A DNA stretch of 64,000 bases from Arthrobotrys musiformis (Eukaryota > Ascomycota > Orbiliomycetes > Orbiliales > Orbiliaceae): contig JAVHJL010000002.1 of assembly GCA_036971715.1 (NCBI GenBank), forward strand, positions 2,388,501-2,452,500, written 5' to 3'. Every line of letters begins with the position of its first letter. Position 1 is the first letter of the stretch. Both the position numbers and the translations under genes were made by a program. Under the pieces are notes generated by a model. It was not told the origin of the DNA. It saw only the letters and a program-made list of their open reading frames with translations, and made no database searches. Below, piece by piece: positions 48,247 through 58,667 of this stretch.

Positions 48247-50139
48247 ATGAGAGAAGTAAATTTTAGCATTCCAAATGTCAACAAGGCCTCTGTCGGGATC
48301 ACCACTGCCCTTTACGATCGCCGGGCTTTGGACTGCACCTCCACCCTACCCCTAATCAACTCGTTAAATCATCTCGCATACCTCACAACATCCTCCGCTC
48401 GTATCCGTGATATCCTCACCGTCGATGGAGGTGTCGAGCGGTTGGTTTGTATCCTCAAAGAGGGTCGCAGCAAGGACCTGATGAACATGTGGAAATGGAA
48501 TCTTGCCTTTCAATGCGTCGTCAATATCGGCGTCCGTGGATCGGAAGATGTCAGGAAGCGTGTGGTCGAGGCGGATATGGTCCCTGTGATCGCTACCATC
48601 CTAGATAACTACATCCAAGTCATGGAGCGATATCGCATGAGGAATGAATCAGGAGTTAGGAGAGGCCTGGGTGCCGGACACAATCACAATACAGCGCCAT
48701 CTCTGAGGCCACGAGAAGCCAGAGCATCATCTGCTTCCTACTTTGAGCGTACTACTGAGCGCCCCGGCTCTGTTAGTACAGAGCGAGCAGCTCGACGACA
48801 ACCTCCCCCTCCTTCTATCGAAATCCCAGTCCCTTTCCCTAATGCTCTACCAAATGACCATGCTACATTGAACTCCGACTCGTCGGTGCCTCTCACTGCA
48901 CCTACGATAGCAGCCGATAGACCGCTCCGACCACATCACCATAGGAGCGTCTCCGAACTTCGCTACCATGCGAACTTCCCCCAGATCACATCTATTGCGC
49001 CAACAGCCGCACAAGGCTTCCCGAGCGGCAGTAATGCGTCGCAGGTTGCCGATATGTCGGAGACTTTTGGGTTCCGTCCCGTTAGAGACGCGGATAGGCT
49101 CCCGTCTATGCTATTCGGCCAGGGAACAGCCTCACAGCCAGAGTCTCCGACAACCCCGAATCCCCTTTCCACGGGTGTTTCGGTTTCTATTTCGACAGGT
49201 GGAACTAGAATGTCTAGATCCACTAATCGACCTTCTATTAGACATACCAGGTCGATGTCGGACGAATCTGACGAGATTGAGGCAAACGCGGATGAGGTCT
49301 CATCCAACGTATCTGGAGGCGTCGAGAGCGGCAGCGAACCGATCGTAGGCATTCAATCAGGAGTCACCGTCTCTATCCGATCCACCGAAATGCTAGTTGA
49401 GACAGATGACACCCCAATGACCATGGATACTCAAGCCGGTGCCGACGGGCCGGACGCTGAGACCTTCAATATTACACACAGATCGCCGATCGATGGAAGC
49501 ATCATGGACCCTTCCAATGACACCACTGAGACACCCGGATTCTCACAGCTCATCAACCGAACCAGCCCGAATCCGATGACCATTCAACCACCGACTCAGC
49601 TCGCCGGGCTCGTCCCAAACAATCCTTCCTCTCAGCAGATCGTCCTTCCGTCTATGCCACGTGAAGATGACGTTCTCATGTCGCTTCAACTTCTGGCATA
49701 TGTTTCTAAGTACACATATCTTCGCACTTACTTCCAAAAATCGCATCTTGTTCCCAACTTGTCTATTAACTCTGAAATTCACCTTCTCGACGAAGCCGAT
49801 GGGAAGACCCCCGTTCGTACACCGGAACCGCCAATGGAGGAATACCTGGTTCCTGACGACTTCAACATCTTCCCGCTTGTTGAGAAATTCACAGTCCGAC
49901 ATCACCCCCAAGACATGCAATACTGGGCTGGCGTTGTCATGAGGAATCTCTGTAGGAAAGATGATTCCCGTGGCGGAATCAGACAGTGTGCTTATTTCCA
50001 GTGTGGCAAATGGGAGGAGTACACAAGGCAATTTGCGAAGTGCAGGCGCTGTCGACGAACCAAATACTGCAGCAAGGATTGTCAGAAGAATGCCTGGGTT
50101 TACCACAGGCACTGGTGCGTCGTAGCTGCCCAGCAGTAG
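48247..50139 (+). CDS. MUB1: MYND-finger protein MUB1/SamB
   Basis: Intronless, 630 residues. The N-terminal about 130 residues form the conserved MUB1/SamB block (VNFSIPNVNKASVGITTALYD, then an armadillo-like helical stretch with WKWNLAFQCVVNIGVRGSED). The middle is Ser/Pro-rich and probably disordered. A second conserved block begins near SLQLLAYVSKYTYLRTYFQ. The C-terminal MYND finger (about 580-626) has the Cys/His ligands in CRRCRRTKYCSKDCQKNAWVYHRHWC. In yeast MUB1 works with the ligase UBR2 to degrade RPN4; in Aspergillus SamB controls growth polarity and timing of development. The ATG at 48247 opens the conserved start. A very long pyrimidine-rich region lies upstream, suggesting a long leader. 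Confidence 0.93.
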   Translation: MREVNFSIPNVNKASVGITTALYDRRALDCTSTLPLINSLNHLAYLTTSSARIRDILTVDGGVERLVCILKEGRSKDLMNMWKWNLAFQCVVNIGVRGSEDVRKRVVEADMVPVIATILDNYIQVMERYRMRNESGVRRGLGAGHNHNTAPSLRPREARASSASYFERTTERPGSVSTERAARRQPPPPSIEIPVPFPNALPNDHATLNSDSSVPLTAPTIAADRPLRPHHHRSVSELRYHANFPQITSIAPTAAQGFPSGSNASQVADMSETFGFRPVRDADRLPSMLFGQGTASQPESPTTPNPLSTGVSVSISTGGTRMSRSTNRPSIRHTRSMSDESDEIEANADEVSSNVSGGVESGSEPIVGIQSGVTVSIRSTEMLVETDDTPMTMDTQAGADGPDAETFNITHRSPIDGSIMDPSNDTTETPGFSQLINRTSPNPMTIQPPTQLAGLVPNNPSSQQIVLPSMPREDDVLMSLQLLAYVSKYTYLRTYFQKSHLVPNLSINSEIHLLDEADGKTPVRTPEPPMEEYLVPDDFNIFPLVEKFTVRHHPQDMQYWAGVVMRNLCRKDDSRGGIRQCAYFQCGKWEEYTRQFAKCRRCRRTKYCSKDCQKNAWVYHRHWCVVAAQQ

Positions 50140-51681
50140 CTCGCAACCACACGATTTCCTCATTCCATAGCGAATGCGGTGTACTATGACACGACGATTA
50201 CGAACATTTGATTTGATCTGTTATTATCTTTATTTTCAGCGCATCTTTCTTTCCACAGCACTTGGGGCATCTGGTGTTTCTACTTCCTGGCGAACAAAAA
50301 CCATGCACAGCATTTACCGGTCAGTGGCTGCGGTGAACACTCCGCTACACCGTTTCTCGAAATCCATTTTTAATGAAAGCTATCATCCTCACCTTTATTT
50401 CCCCATCTCACCCCACCCCGCATCTCTTGTCTCCTATCTAGCATTTTGGCTTCCTGTCATAAAGCAAATTATGTATCTTTGGATTCTTTTCTTGTCTCTC
50501 GTTTAGCGAGTGTTATTCATGTAGGTTGACTTATGAGCCAATCCCGCGCACTACCGGAAATTCCATGTCTTCTCTCTCACACATCGTTCAGATCCATCTA
50601 CTACGTTAAACAGCATATATCCCCATTATCCCCATACCCCCACCCATCCATTACATCACCATATCCGACAGCATCTCTCTTAAGCCACCGAGCAACTTTT
50701 TGAGCACTGAAAACAAAAACCAAAAGGGCATCATTTTTGGAGTACTGGGCAAGAAATCTTTATATTTTTGTAGCTTTTCAACCTATCCTGTCATCCTTTC
50801 TTTTTTCTTGTCTTTTGTCTTTTGTGTGACTTTCTGGCACACAACAGTAATACATTATACCAATTTGCTTTTCTTTTCGTCTTCGAATCCTTGACCTGTT
50901 ATCTCATTCTACCTGCCTGGCCATGTATTTGAACAAACCGCGCGAGACTTCTCTGTGGACTACGGGATATATACATACATACGGTTGGTGGATTCTGTAA
51001 TATACTGGCATCTTTGATAACATATTCTGTTTTCCTTGGATTATCTTTTTTTTTTTCTCTTTCGACTCGAACTTTGCATGCATGCGACTGGGTTTTTTTT
51101 TTGGTCTTTCTTGTCTCCTTTCGTTATATTACCAGATGATATCCCCTCCTCCTTTGTGAGGCAGCTGGCGGACAATTTGATTACTTGTTCCTTCGATTGC
51201 GAATACACACATATACAAACATAAACGTTTTTTTCTCGACCGGGATCTGATTGTTAAGGTTATAGCGTCGACCAAAGAGATGTAGACATGTATGTGGACA
51301 TGACATGCCACAGTGTGGTTTGTGTGTGAACCCGACAGCCGGGTCTGGGCGGCTGCTGGCGTGTGGAAGGTTTCCGGGCTGCAGCGACCCTGCATGAAAG
51401 ATTAAACAGGACAGTTCAAAAATAGACCAGGCCAAACTCCGAGACCACTTATATACTCAAGTACTTAAGTGGTGTGTGTGTATGGTGTTTGTGATTATTC
51501 GGGCCTGAGTCCAGCAGAGGGCCTGAATCCTTAAGCTTGGTGTTGTAGGTAGCCGCGTGCCTGTCGCGCATAAACACGAACTTGCACTCTTCAACCTCCC
51601 ATCAACCACCACCACTCCGACATCACGACATCACGACCCACTCGCATTCTACCTCGCCTCATCATACCCCCATCCGCCACG
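50140..51681. other. Intergenic span MUB1 to TFIIE-beta gene
   Basis: No supported gene. T-rich sequence follows MUB1 (likely 3' UTR), and C/T-rich sequence precedes 51682 (likely leader). Confidence 0.6.
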
Positions 51682-52631
51682 ATGTCGTCTCTCAACTCCC
51701 AGCTCAAGGGCTTCAAGTCCGGCGTTGTCAACCAAGGCAACTTCGTCCAAGCCCGTCGTCACATCGCCTCGCCCGGTCCAGCTGCGCAGGTCTCTCCGGC
51801 TTCAACGCCAGGAGCCAGCGGCAGCGGCGGTAACTCCTCCTCCAACGCCGCCGCGATCGCCAAACGCAAGAAACCGGTGAAGAACAATGTAGTCTACTCC
51901 CAACCCGCCGACACAGGAATGGGACAATACATCATGACCCAAGTCCTCCACCTCGTCGAACACCTCAAGGAGGTCGAAAAACCTCTCACCCGCGCCGATC
52001 TGGAGAAGTTCCTCGCCAAGCCCCTCGATTCTACTATGATCGAGATCCTTAGGTCGCATGATAAATTGGTCTACAATCCTACGACGGATACGTATGCGTT
52101 CAAGCCGCTGCACAATATTCGCAGTGCCCAACAGCTTCTTACGCATCTTCAGGCGTCTACGACCGCCCAGGGATTGAGTGTTAAGGAACTCAAGGATGGG
52201 TGGTCTGGTGCTCTTGCTACTATCGATGATTTGGAGGCTGATGGGTCGATTTTGGTCACGAGGACTAAGAAGGATGGACAGGCGAGGATGGTTTGGATTA
52301 ATGATAAGAGCTTGAACGTCACTATTGATGACGGTAATACCTCTCTTTCCACCCCCCTTTAATTTTCCCTTTAGAGAAGAGGGAGATTGTTTTTGGGACC
52401 TTTTTACTAATACATGGAACAGAATTCAAAACGATCTGGGAAAAGATCGTGATCCCCCCCGCCGCCGAACTGCCCGGCGAACTTGAGCGCGCTGGTTTGA
52501 AACCTACTAGTGTGGACCCAGCCACGATCAAGAAAGCCATGCAGAAGGACCAGGGTAAGAAGCAGAAGAAGCCAAGGAGGGGTAGAATAACAAACACCCA
52601 TCTTGCTGGCATGCTTCGCGATTACAATTAA
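51682..52631 (+). CDS. TFA2: Transcription initiation factor TFIIE subunit beta
   Basis: Two exons (51682-52333 and 52423-52631) encode 286 residues. After a low-complexity Ser/Ala/Gly start comes the first winged helix (TQVLHLVEHLKEVEKPLTRA to TDTYAFKPLHNIRS), then a second winged helix (LSVKELKDGWSGALATIDDL to MVWINDKSLN). The C-terminus is basic (KGKKQKKPRRGR-like KKQKKPRRGRITNTHLAG). The subunit recruits TFIIH and helps open promoters with RNA polymerase II in the nucleus. The intron interrupts codon 218 and the splice restores DDEFKTIWEKI. Length and order of domains fit fungal TFA2. Confidence 0.93.
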
Positions 52632-53385
52632 GAAAATCGCCTTATGCTTCGCACCTTTTTATCTTTCTGTCGGTTTTGTTCTTTGGCGGGTGGGAGGGGA
52701 GGGTGGCGGACCGCCCTTCCCCTTTTCACTATCGAAATCATGTCGTAATGACCCATGCTGAGTCCGTGGAGGACTCTATTCTATTACAGACTACTTTTTT
52801 TTATCAGTGGTTATTGTACAATGCTTTTCACAAAAATCGTTTTAGCATATAGCGAGGCGTTTATGGAGTGTTTCTTATCCCAGATCTTGCTTCTTTGTTT
52901 TTGTTTAAACCATCCTTTATTTCCCTTTCCTTCCATCCTCTTTTTCCGTTGAGAATAAAAACTCGCGTAGAGGGGGGAATGTACAATACTCCCGTTGTTT
53001 ATAGACTTCAGTCCCCTTTCCGGCGCCTTTTACCTTTTTGAAATACAATAGACTTTTTTTTATACTAGAAACTTAATGTCTTGATTTTAAAAAAAGGAAA
53101 TATGCATTTGGCATCATCGATCTGGCTCAACGGCTGAGGTTTCCGCGAATGGCCTCCGGTGGAGGGTGTACGCGAGGGGGTGAGGAGGATTAAGAGGGAT
53201 TAAAATATTTATCTAAGCTTAACTCGAGCGGTTCATTTTGTCATCGAATTTTGTATTCGGGGTTCATCGAAGCATTTATTTCTCGGACATAATAGAATAC
53301 ACCGTCCGTTAAGTCATCAGCAGAATCGGATCTATCAATCTATATATATATCCACAAAATCCAAAACCTATATACAACCTCCAAA
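52632..53385. other. Intergenic span TFIIE-beta to orphan gene
   Basis: No supported gene. T-rich stretches, likely the TFIIE-beta 3' UTR, and a TATATATATATCC stretch about 35-45 bp before the ATG at 53386. Confidence 0.6.
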
Positions 53386-54033
53386 ATGGCAGACAACCAG
53401 TCACGCCTCCACTCCCTCCTTCCAGCAAACGTGATAAAACTCCCCCCACAGCTCTCACCCTCCGAACTCCAAGAAGTCCTCAAAAACGACGATAGATTCC
53501 CGCACAGCACGGAAGAAGTAGATGGCCGCGAAGCAGAGAACGGACACTCTCGACCCCCCACCTCAAAACCTCGAACACCAAATTCCCCATCCGTAAGCCA
53601 TATTTATCGAAAACTACTAGAAAAGATCGCGGCGCCTATTGATGCTTACTACGCCCAAAGGGACGGACTGGAGGAAAAGGTGGCGAGGATGGTGATCGAT
53701 GATAAGAATACTCAGCCGGTGTTACGGGATTCCGAGCTCGAGGAGAGGTTTGCGGAGATTACGTTCCGCCATCGGAATTTTCGGATTTTTCCGATGTCGC
53801 CGCTGACGAGGGTGGGGTTTGAGGAGAGGGGGGTTAGGCTTACTAGTGGGTTTATTGTTGAAGATGATGGGGAGCCGGCACAGATCGTCAGGGCGGAGGA
53901 TGGGTGGTGGGCGTGGGATTTGAAGGGGGAGTTTGTGTGTTTTGTTACCGGGGATGATGGGGAGTTTTTAAAGATCTTGGAGAGGGGGAGGGAGTGGAGT
54001 AGTGCGGTTGAGGGGGCGTGGAGGGCTTTGTGA
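53386..54033 (+). CDS. Uncharacterised 215-residue protein
   Basis: A clean single-exon frame with an ATG in good context (CAAAATGGC). No family recognised. The first 65 residues are polar and Pro/Ser/Glu-rich. Residues about 68-100 look helical (YRKLLEKIAAPIDAYYAQRD), and the C-terminal half has alternating hydrophobic and charged residues with GWWAWDLKGEFVCFVTGDDG. No signal peptide or TM segment. Coding character is supported by composition and by the C-rich to G-rich switch seen in known genes nearby: about 30 C/5 G at 53401-53460 against 3 C/27 G at 53941-54000. It is convergent with uL4m, 207 bp apart. Confidence 0.75.
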   Translation: MADNQSRLHSLLPANVIKLPPQLSPSELQEVLKNDDRFPHSTEEVDGREAENGHSRPPTSKPRTPNSPSVSHIYRKLLEKIAAPIDAYYAQRDGLEEKVARMVIDDKNTQPVLRDSELEERFAEITFRHRNFRIFPMSPLTRVGFEERGVRLTSGFIVEDDGEPAQIVRAEDGWWAWDLKGEFVCFVTGDDGEFLKILERGREWSSAVEGAWRAL

Positions 54034-54240
54034 TCTTTTTTATATGTTCATTTTGGAGGTTTTCTTTTATATAAGCTGGGATTATAGAAGGTTGGCGATA
54101 TTGGAGTTTTGGATGGTTGTTGAGGGTGTGTTATTTTTTATATACCCTGCATCTGGGACTTGATTTTGGGCCTGATTTGAAGGGACATAAATGGTATATT
54201 TACAATTCAAATACTCTAATTATTTACAAATATCGTTATC

Positions 54241-55493
54241 TTAAGAAGCCGGTGCTGCTGTTGCGGGTGTGGTTTGGGCGTCGGTCTCCGGGGATGTCTC
54301 TGCTCCGGCTTCCGTTGACGGTTCCTCAGCAAGAGCCTCAACTGCAGCTTCGGCCTCAGAAGCAGTAGCAACAGCAGCTGTTGCCGCCGCCGCAGCAGCA
54401 TCACCCTCCACAGCCGCTGATTCACTAGCCTCAGCTACCACCCCTTCCTTCTTTCCCTTCTTCTTCGACTTCTTCACCCTCGGCGGGAACTCGACCCCAT
54501 GCCTGGCACCCAACCACTCCAGCGCATGCTGCTCGATCACAATCCTCCCGGTCTCCAACAAATCCTTCACATCCACATCCTCAACCTTCATCGCCCTCCC
54601 GTGCTGACCCAGCATATTCAACCCACACCACAGATTATTCCTCCTCGTCATCGTAATAAACAGCGTCTTCCCATTCGCCGCCCCCCAGCGGTTCAACAGC
54701 ATAATCTGCCTCATATACCTCGTCTTCGAGTGTTGCGGATGAATCGCCTCACCGATAACGATCAATTGTCCCTGACGGTATCGATAACTCAACGCCGTCC
54801 TAAACGCTAAATCGTAGATTTTCTTGGGAAGGTCGGTTCGGAAGTCCCTGGGTTTCGGACCGTGGGCTTTTGCACCGCCGCGGAGCATGGGGGATGATAC
54901 GTCGCCCAGACGGGCTCGACCGGTTCCCTTCTGCGGACGGAGTTTTTTGTTGGAACCTACGATTTCGGAACGGTATTTGGTCTTTGCGCGGCCGAGACGG
55001 TGGGCGTTGCCTTCGTAGACTATGGCGCGGTGGAGGATGTCGCGGCGGAGGGGCAGGTGGAGGAATTTGGCGGAGTATTTGACGAATTGGAGGGGTTCGA
55101 GGGTGGGGAATTTGTAGAGGGTTGTTGTTACCGGTGCGGCTGTTTTATAGATTAGCCTTCTTGTGTATTATTAATATTAGGGGGGTTATAGGGAACGTAC
55201 GATCTAGGAGTATTTGCTGCCTGGTGCGGGGGGGCCGTAGTCTGCTCTCGAAGACTTTGACGCAGGTATCTGATTCGGTACTGGTTGATTCGGTGGGTAT
55301 GGCGGCTTCGGTGGCCATGAAGCGCCGCGAGATGATATTGTAGCTCTGCATCACCATTAGCACCCGGTCCAATTGATAGGGGGGTATGGGTGGTGTATAA
55401 TACCATCGGTGTCCCGTCCGTCCTCCAGGCCCGCTGTAACGAAGCACCCGACCTGCGCAACAACCTCGCCGACGAACTCGAACTCGACGCCAT
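54241..55493 (-). CDS. YML6: Mitochondrial large ribosomal subunit protein uL4m
   Basis: Three exons, in gene order 55493-55404, 55345-55201 and 55139-54241, give 377 residues. The N-terminus is rich in Ser/Arg (ARLLRRSGASLQRAWR), as in a presequence. The uL4 core begins near LYKFPTLEPLQF and includes RRDILHRAIVYE, RAKTKYRSEIVGSNKKLRPQ, KGTGRARLGD and GGAKAHGPKPRDF, the classic uL4 loop. After KKSKKKGKK comes a 60-residue Ala/Glu/Thr-rich tail of low complexity, absent from bacterial L4. uL4 lines the exit tunnel of the mitoribosome. Introns 1 and 2 (about 58 and 61 bp) were inferred from frame and GT..AG ends; the first exon is the least certain. Confidence 0.9.
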
Positions 55494-55854
55494 CGCTGCT
55501 GACTATTCTACCCGCCGGCCCTTCCTTCCTTCGGTCCCGGTGATAGCCCAATTGGTGGTGGCCGTGGTGGTGGGGGTTTGTCGCGGGGCAGAAGCTGCTA
55601 TAATTCAAGAGTTGACGTTGGAATCGTTCGTTCGTTCCAGACGAAAAGGAAAAAAGAATTTATCGCATCAACGCAAATAAAGCAACATTCCTCTCTTAAA
55701 TTTCAAAACCTTCAACATCCTCTCAATTTTTATATTCCGGCGCGCGGGGGTCCAGCTTCACGACAGAGCACCAATCAAGGAGGAAAAAACCAGAGGGAGG
55801 ATTATTATATACTGCGATGGTACAGCCCGGAAATAATACATAACTAAGAATACA
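55494..55854. promoter_or_regulatory. Shared divergent promoter of uL4m and mL38
   Basis: 361 bp between the two starts. It has a GC-rich palindromic patch (CCGGCGCGCGGGG at about 55737-55749) and little else that is conspicuous. Both genes are mitoribosomal large-subunit proteins, so joint control is likely but unproved. Confidence 0.55.
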
Positions 55855-57224
55855 ATGTCGCTGTGCACCCGTTCCCTCCAGCAGGCAAGACCTCGAGCCC
55901 TCCTCCGCCTCAAACGTCAATTCTCAACAGAAGTCCACTCTCCGACCCCGCCGTTCCACGAATCCCCTTCCTCCCCGCCTCCCCCGGTCGATACCGTTGC
56001 TGCAAAATCCGAAGATGGAACCCCCAAGCGGAAAGCTAAATCGAAGCATGCGGACGGCACGCTGCATACCATCGAGACCATGCCGTTTAAATGCTACCAG
56101 GAAGCTCTCAAGGTCCTCCGCCAGGATAAAGAGGAGAGTCTTGTCAAAATAGCGGAGCAGAAGAAGGCCATCGAGGGGTTGAAGAAGTTGCATAATCTGA
56201 CGGATGAGAGTCCGAGGATTGTGAGGATGCAGGAGTATATTGACGAATTGAAGTTGAATATTGATAAGAATAATCCGAGGATTAAGTATACTTATGATAA
56301 TAAGCATAAAGGTAGTATTCCCCGTCTTTACAAAGTTTTATATATATTATTGAATGGGAAATGCTAATGGGGATTGGGGGATCAGTCGACCCGTACAGGA
56401 AAATCTACCAACACTGGGACGAACAGAAGTGGCGCGAGATGAAGCGCATGATTTTAATGCAGAGGTTGACACAGATGAACGTCGTGCCGGACGTCATCCC
56501 GTCCATCGATCCCATCATCGACGTCTCCATGCGGTTCAGACGTAAGAACGTCCCCCACGGCGAGAAAGTCCTGGCGAAGAATGCGACGAGATACCCCTCC
56601 GTCCAAGTCAAGCAATTCGACTCGAAGAAGAGGCTGGTTACAGTATTAGTCGTCGATCCCGGTATGTCCTATTCCAATCCAAACTTTGAGAAATACACAA
56701 TGCTGATGGTATTTATGAAAATAGACAAGCCGAACTTGGAGAAAAACGGCTTCGACTACTATCTCCAGTGGATGGTCACAAACTGCGACATCTCCATCGA
56801 GAACCCCATGGTAATCGGTGTGAGCACCACCCACAACGGCCGTGACGAGGTCGCACCCTACGAGGTACCGTACGTCCACAAGGGAGAGGGCTACCACCGA
56901 TATTGCCTGTTCATCCTCGAGCAAAACGGCAGGATAGAAATCGACGGGAAACCGGAGCGACCTGTCAAACCCAAGGTCGATGCTAAGGAAGGGGAGACAG
57001 CAGAGGCTAAAGAGACGGAGACAGCAGAAGCTCCGAAAGAATCAAAAGAACGAATCAAACGACTGGGCTTCAACCTCCGCTCCTTCATCGCCAAAAACGA
57101 CCTCAAGGTCATCGGAGCGGACCTATGGCGTGTGGAGTTCGATAACACCATGATCGATGTCATGAAGAAGCTCGGAAGAACCGACTGGGATATGAAGTAC
57201 CTCAAACACCCGGAGCATATCTAA
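55855..57224 (+). CDS. MRPL35: Mitochondrial large ribosomal subunit protein mL38 (YmL35)
   Basis: Three exons (55855-56311, 56386-56661 and 56725-57224) give 410 residues. The presequence is Arg-rich, with RLKRQFSTE a likely cleavage region. A coiled coil follows (about 75-150), then the mL38 block DPYRKIYQHWDEQKWREMKR. The C-terminal half has a PEBP-like fold with DYYLQWMVTNCDISIENP, GEGYHRYCLFILEQNG and a charged insert (KEGETAEAKETETAEA), ending WDMKYLKHPEHI. It is a structural part of the large mitoribosomal subunit. Both introns restore the conserved frame. The start is 361 bp from that of uL4m, and its stop faces IMP1 140 bp away. Confidence 0.92.
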
Positions 57225-57363
57225 AACATCCGTCTTCCTTTTTTCTGTATATATTACCGCTGTATATCTATCTACATGGAGTTTTTTTGTTATATGTACA
57301 TACACATCGAATGTGAAGAAGTAGAAGCATAACTTCAAATACCAAAAGTAAGGAGGAAAGAAG

Positions 57364-58032
57364 CTACTCCTCAACTTTGATAAAGGGCGTCGAAAACCAC
57401 CTCCTGCCCCCCGCAACCTGCGCCACAACCTTCCCCATAACCAACCCCAAAGGCACAGGCCCATAAAACCTAGAATCAATCGAATGCGACAGATTATCCC
57501 CAGCAATCCAACAATGCCCCTCGGGAACCCTAACCATCATCGTCTCCCCCTCCGCAGCAGCCATGGGATCGATAACCACATAATCCCCAGGCATACCGAT
57601 AACCCGCTTCAACAGCATAACATCCATATCATCCGGCCTATGCGCCGCGATCAGATCTCCAACTTTAACCCCCCTCCCCCTCGAATAGAGGTTATTAACC
57701 ACGACGGAGCCAGATGTCGGGAGCGTGGGGAGCATGGATGGACCCTCGCACTGGCTGATGATGAAGACCTTGGATACGATGAGGTGCGTGAAAGCTAGGA
57801 GTTTTATACCGATTATGAGGGAGGTTAGGGCTCTTCGCCAGCGGGGGTGGTACCATGGCTGTGTATCCTCTTCCCCGCCGGGACCTCCCGTGCTCCCCCC
57901 GGTTTGAGATTGTGATGATGATGTGATTGTGCCATTGTGACGGGTGAAGATTGGTTTGTAGATTGTAGGTGGGATGGGACGTATGGATAGTATACGCCCG
58001 CGATGGCAGTGGCGCGAGAAGAGGCGGTACAT
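57364..58032 (-). CDS. IMP1: Mitochondrial inner membrane protease subunit 1
   Basis: Single-exon, 222 residues. Catalytic Ser 99 is in CEGPSMLPT, catalytic Lys 142 in LLKRVIGMPGD. GDNLSHSIDSR with GPVPLGLVMGKVV marks the Imp1 rather than the Imp2 subgroup. A single TM segment (about 70-92) precedes the active site, so the protease domain faces the intermembrane space. The N-terminal 60 residues are basic and Ser/Gly-rich. IMP1 cleaves sorting signals of proteins such as cytochrome b2 and Cox2, in a complex with Imp2. It lies beside two mitoribosomal genes. Coding-strand composition passes from C-rich to G-rich towards the 3' end. Confidence 0.93.
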   Translation of the reverse strand: MYRLFSRHCHRGRILSIRPIPPTIYKPIFTRHNGTITSSSQSQTGGSTGGPGGEEDTQPWYHPRWRRALTSLIIGIKLLAFTHLIVSKVFIISQCEGPSMLPTLPTSGSVVVNNLYSRGRGVKVGDLIAAHRPDDMDVMLLKRVIGMPGDYVVIDPMAAAEGETMMVRVPEGHCWIAGDNLSHSIDSRFYGPVPLGLVMGKVVAQVAGGRRWFSTPFIKVEE

Positions 58033-58667
58033 GACCTATATGTGCATATTCGACCACACCCCTCCCCTGCAACCTTTTCGAGCACCGGTTCCTGATGTTG
58101 TTTCACCGGGGTGTAGATAGCTATAGCTCCCCTTATAGCGCTATAACTTGCGGGTTTTTGAATGACCTTGCGCTGGCCAATGGATTGAGCTTCTCGGTTA
58201 TGATTGCTCGCGGTGGATTCGTTCCCGTCGGTAAATTTATAAACAAGAAAAAAACCATTCGAAGAAGAAGAAAGACTGAAAAAACGGGCGGTTGAAATGT
58301 GATGAATCCGGTTTAATGGTCTCGATACGCATGCATCCACGTTATATTACATAGTACATACATACGATAGTCAATGCACATGCATAACCCCCCCTTTCCC
58401 CGCGTATAAATATTATCAGTCCAGCTTGGGACTATAGTAAGCTATTATCAAGACAGAGCGGATATTATATAAACACACAACTTCAACTGCAAAATAAAAA
58501 TGTAGAAAAAAAAGGAAGTTTATGGTATCAAAATGGAATGTCCAAGCTGGATTCCCACTAGCTTCGTATACTCTCTATTTACTTCCTTCTTACAATATAT
58601 ATATAAATCCATCCCATATTCCACTTGGTAGAGAGATAGATTGGTCGAGATCAATGTAGCATCGACA
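58033..58667. other. Divergent spacer IMP1 / orphan gene
   Basis: 635 bp without a supported gene. It is mixed in composition near IMP1 and A/T-rich with TATATATA at about 58597-58605 near the orphan start. Confidence 0.55.
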
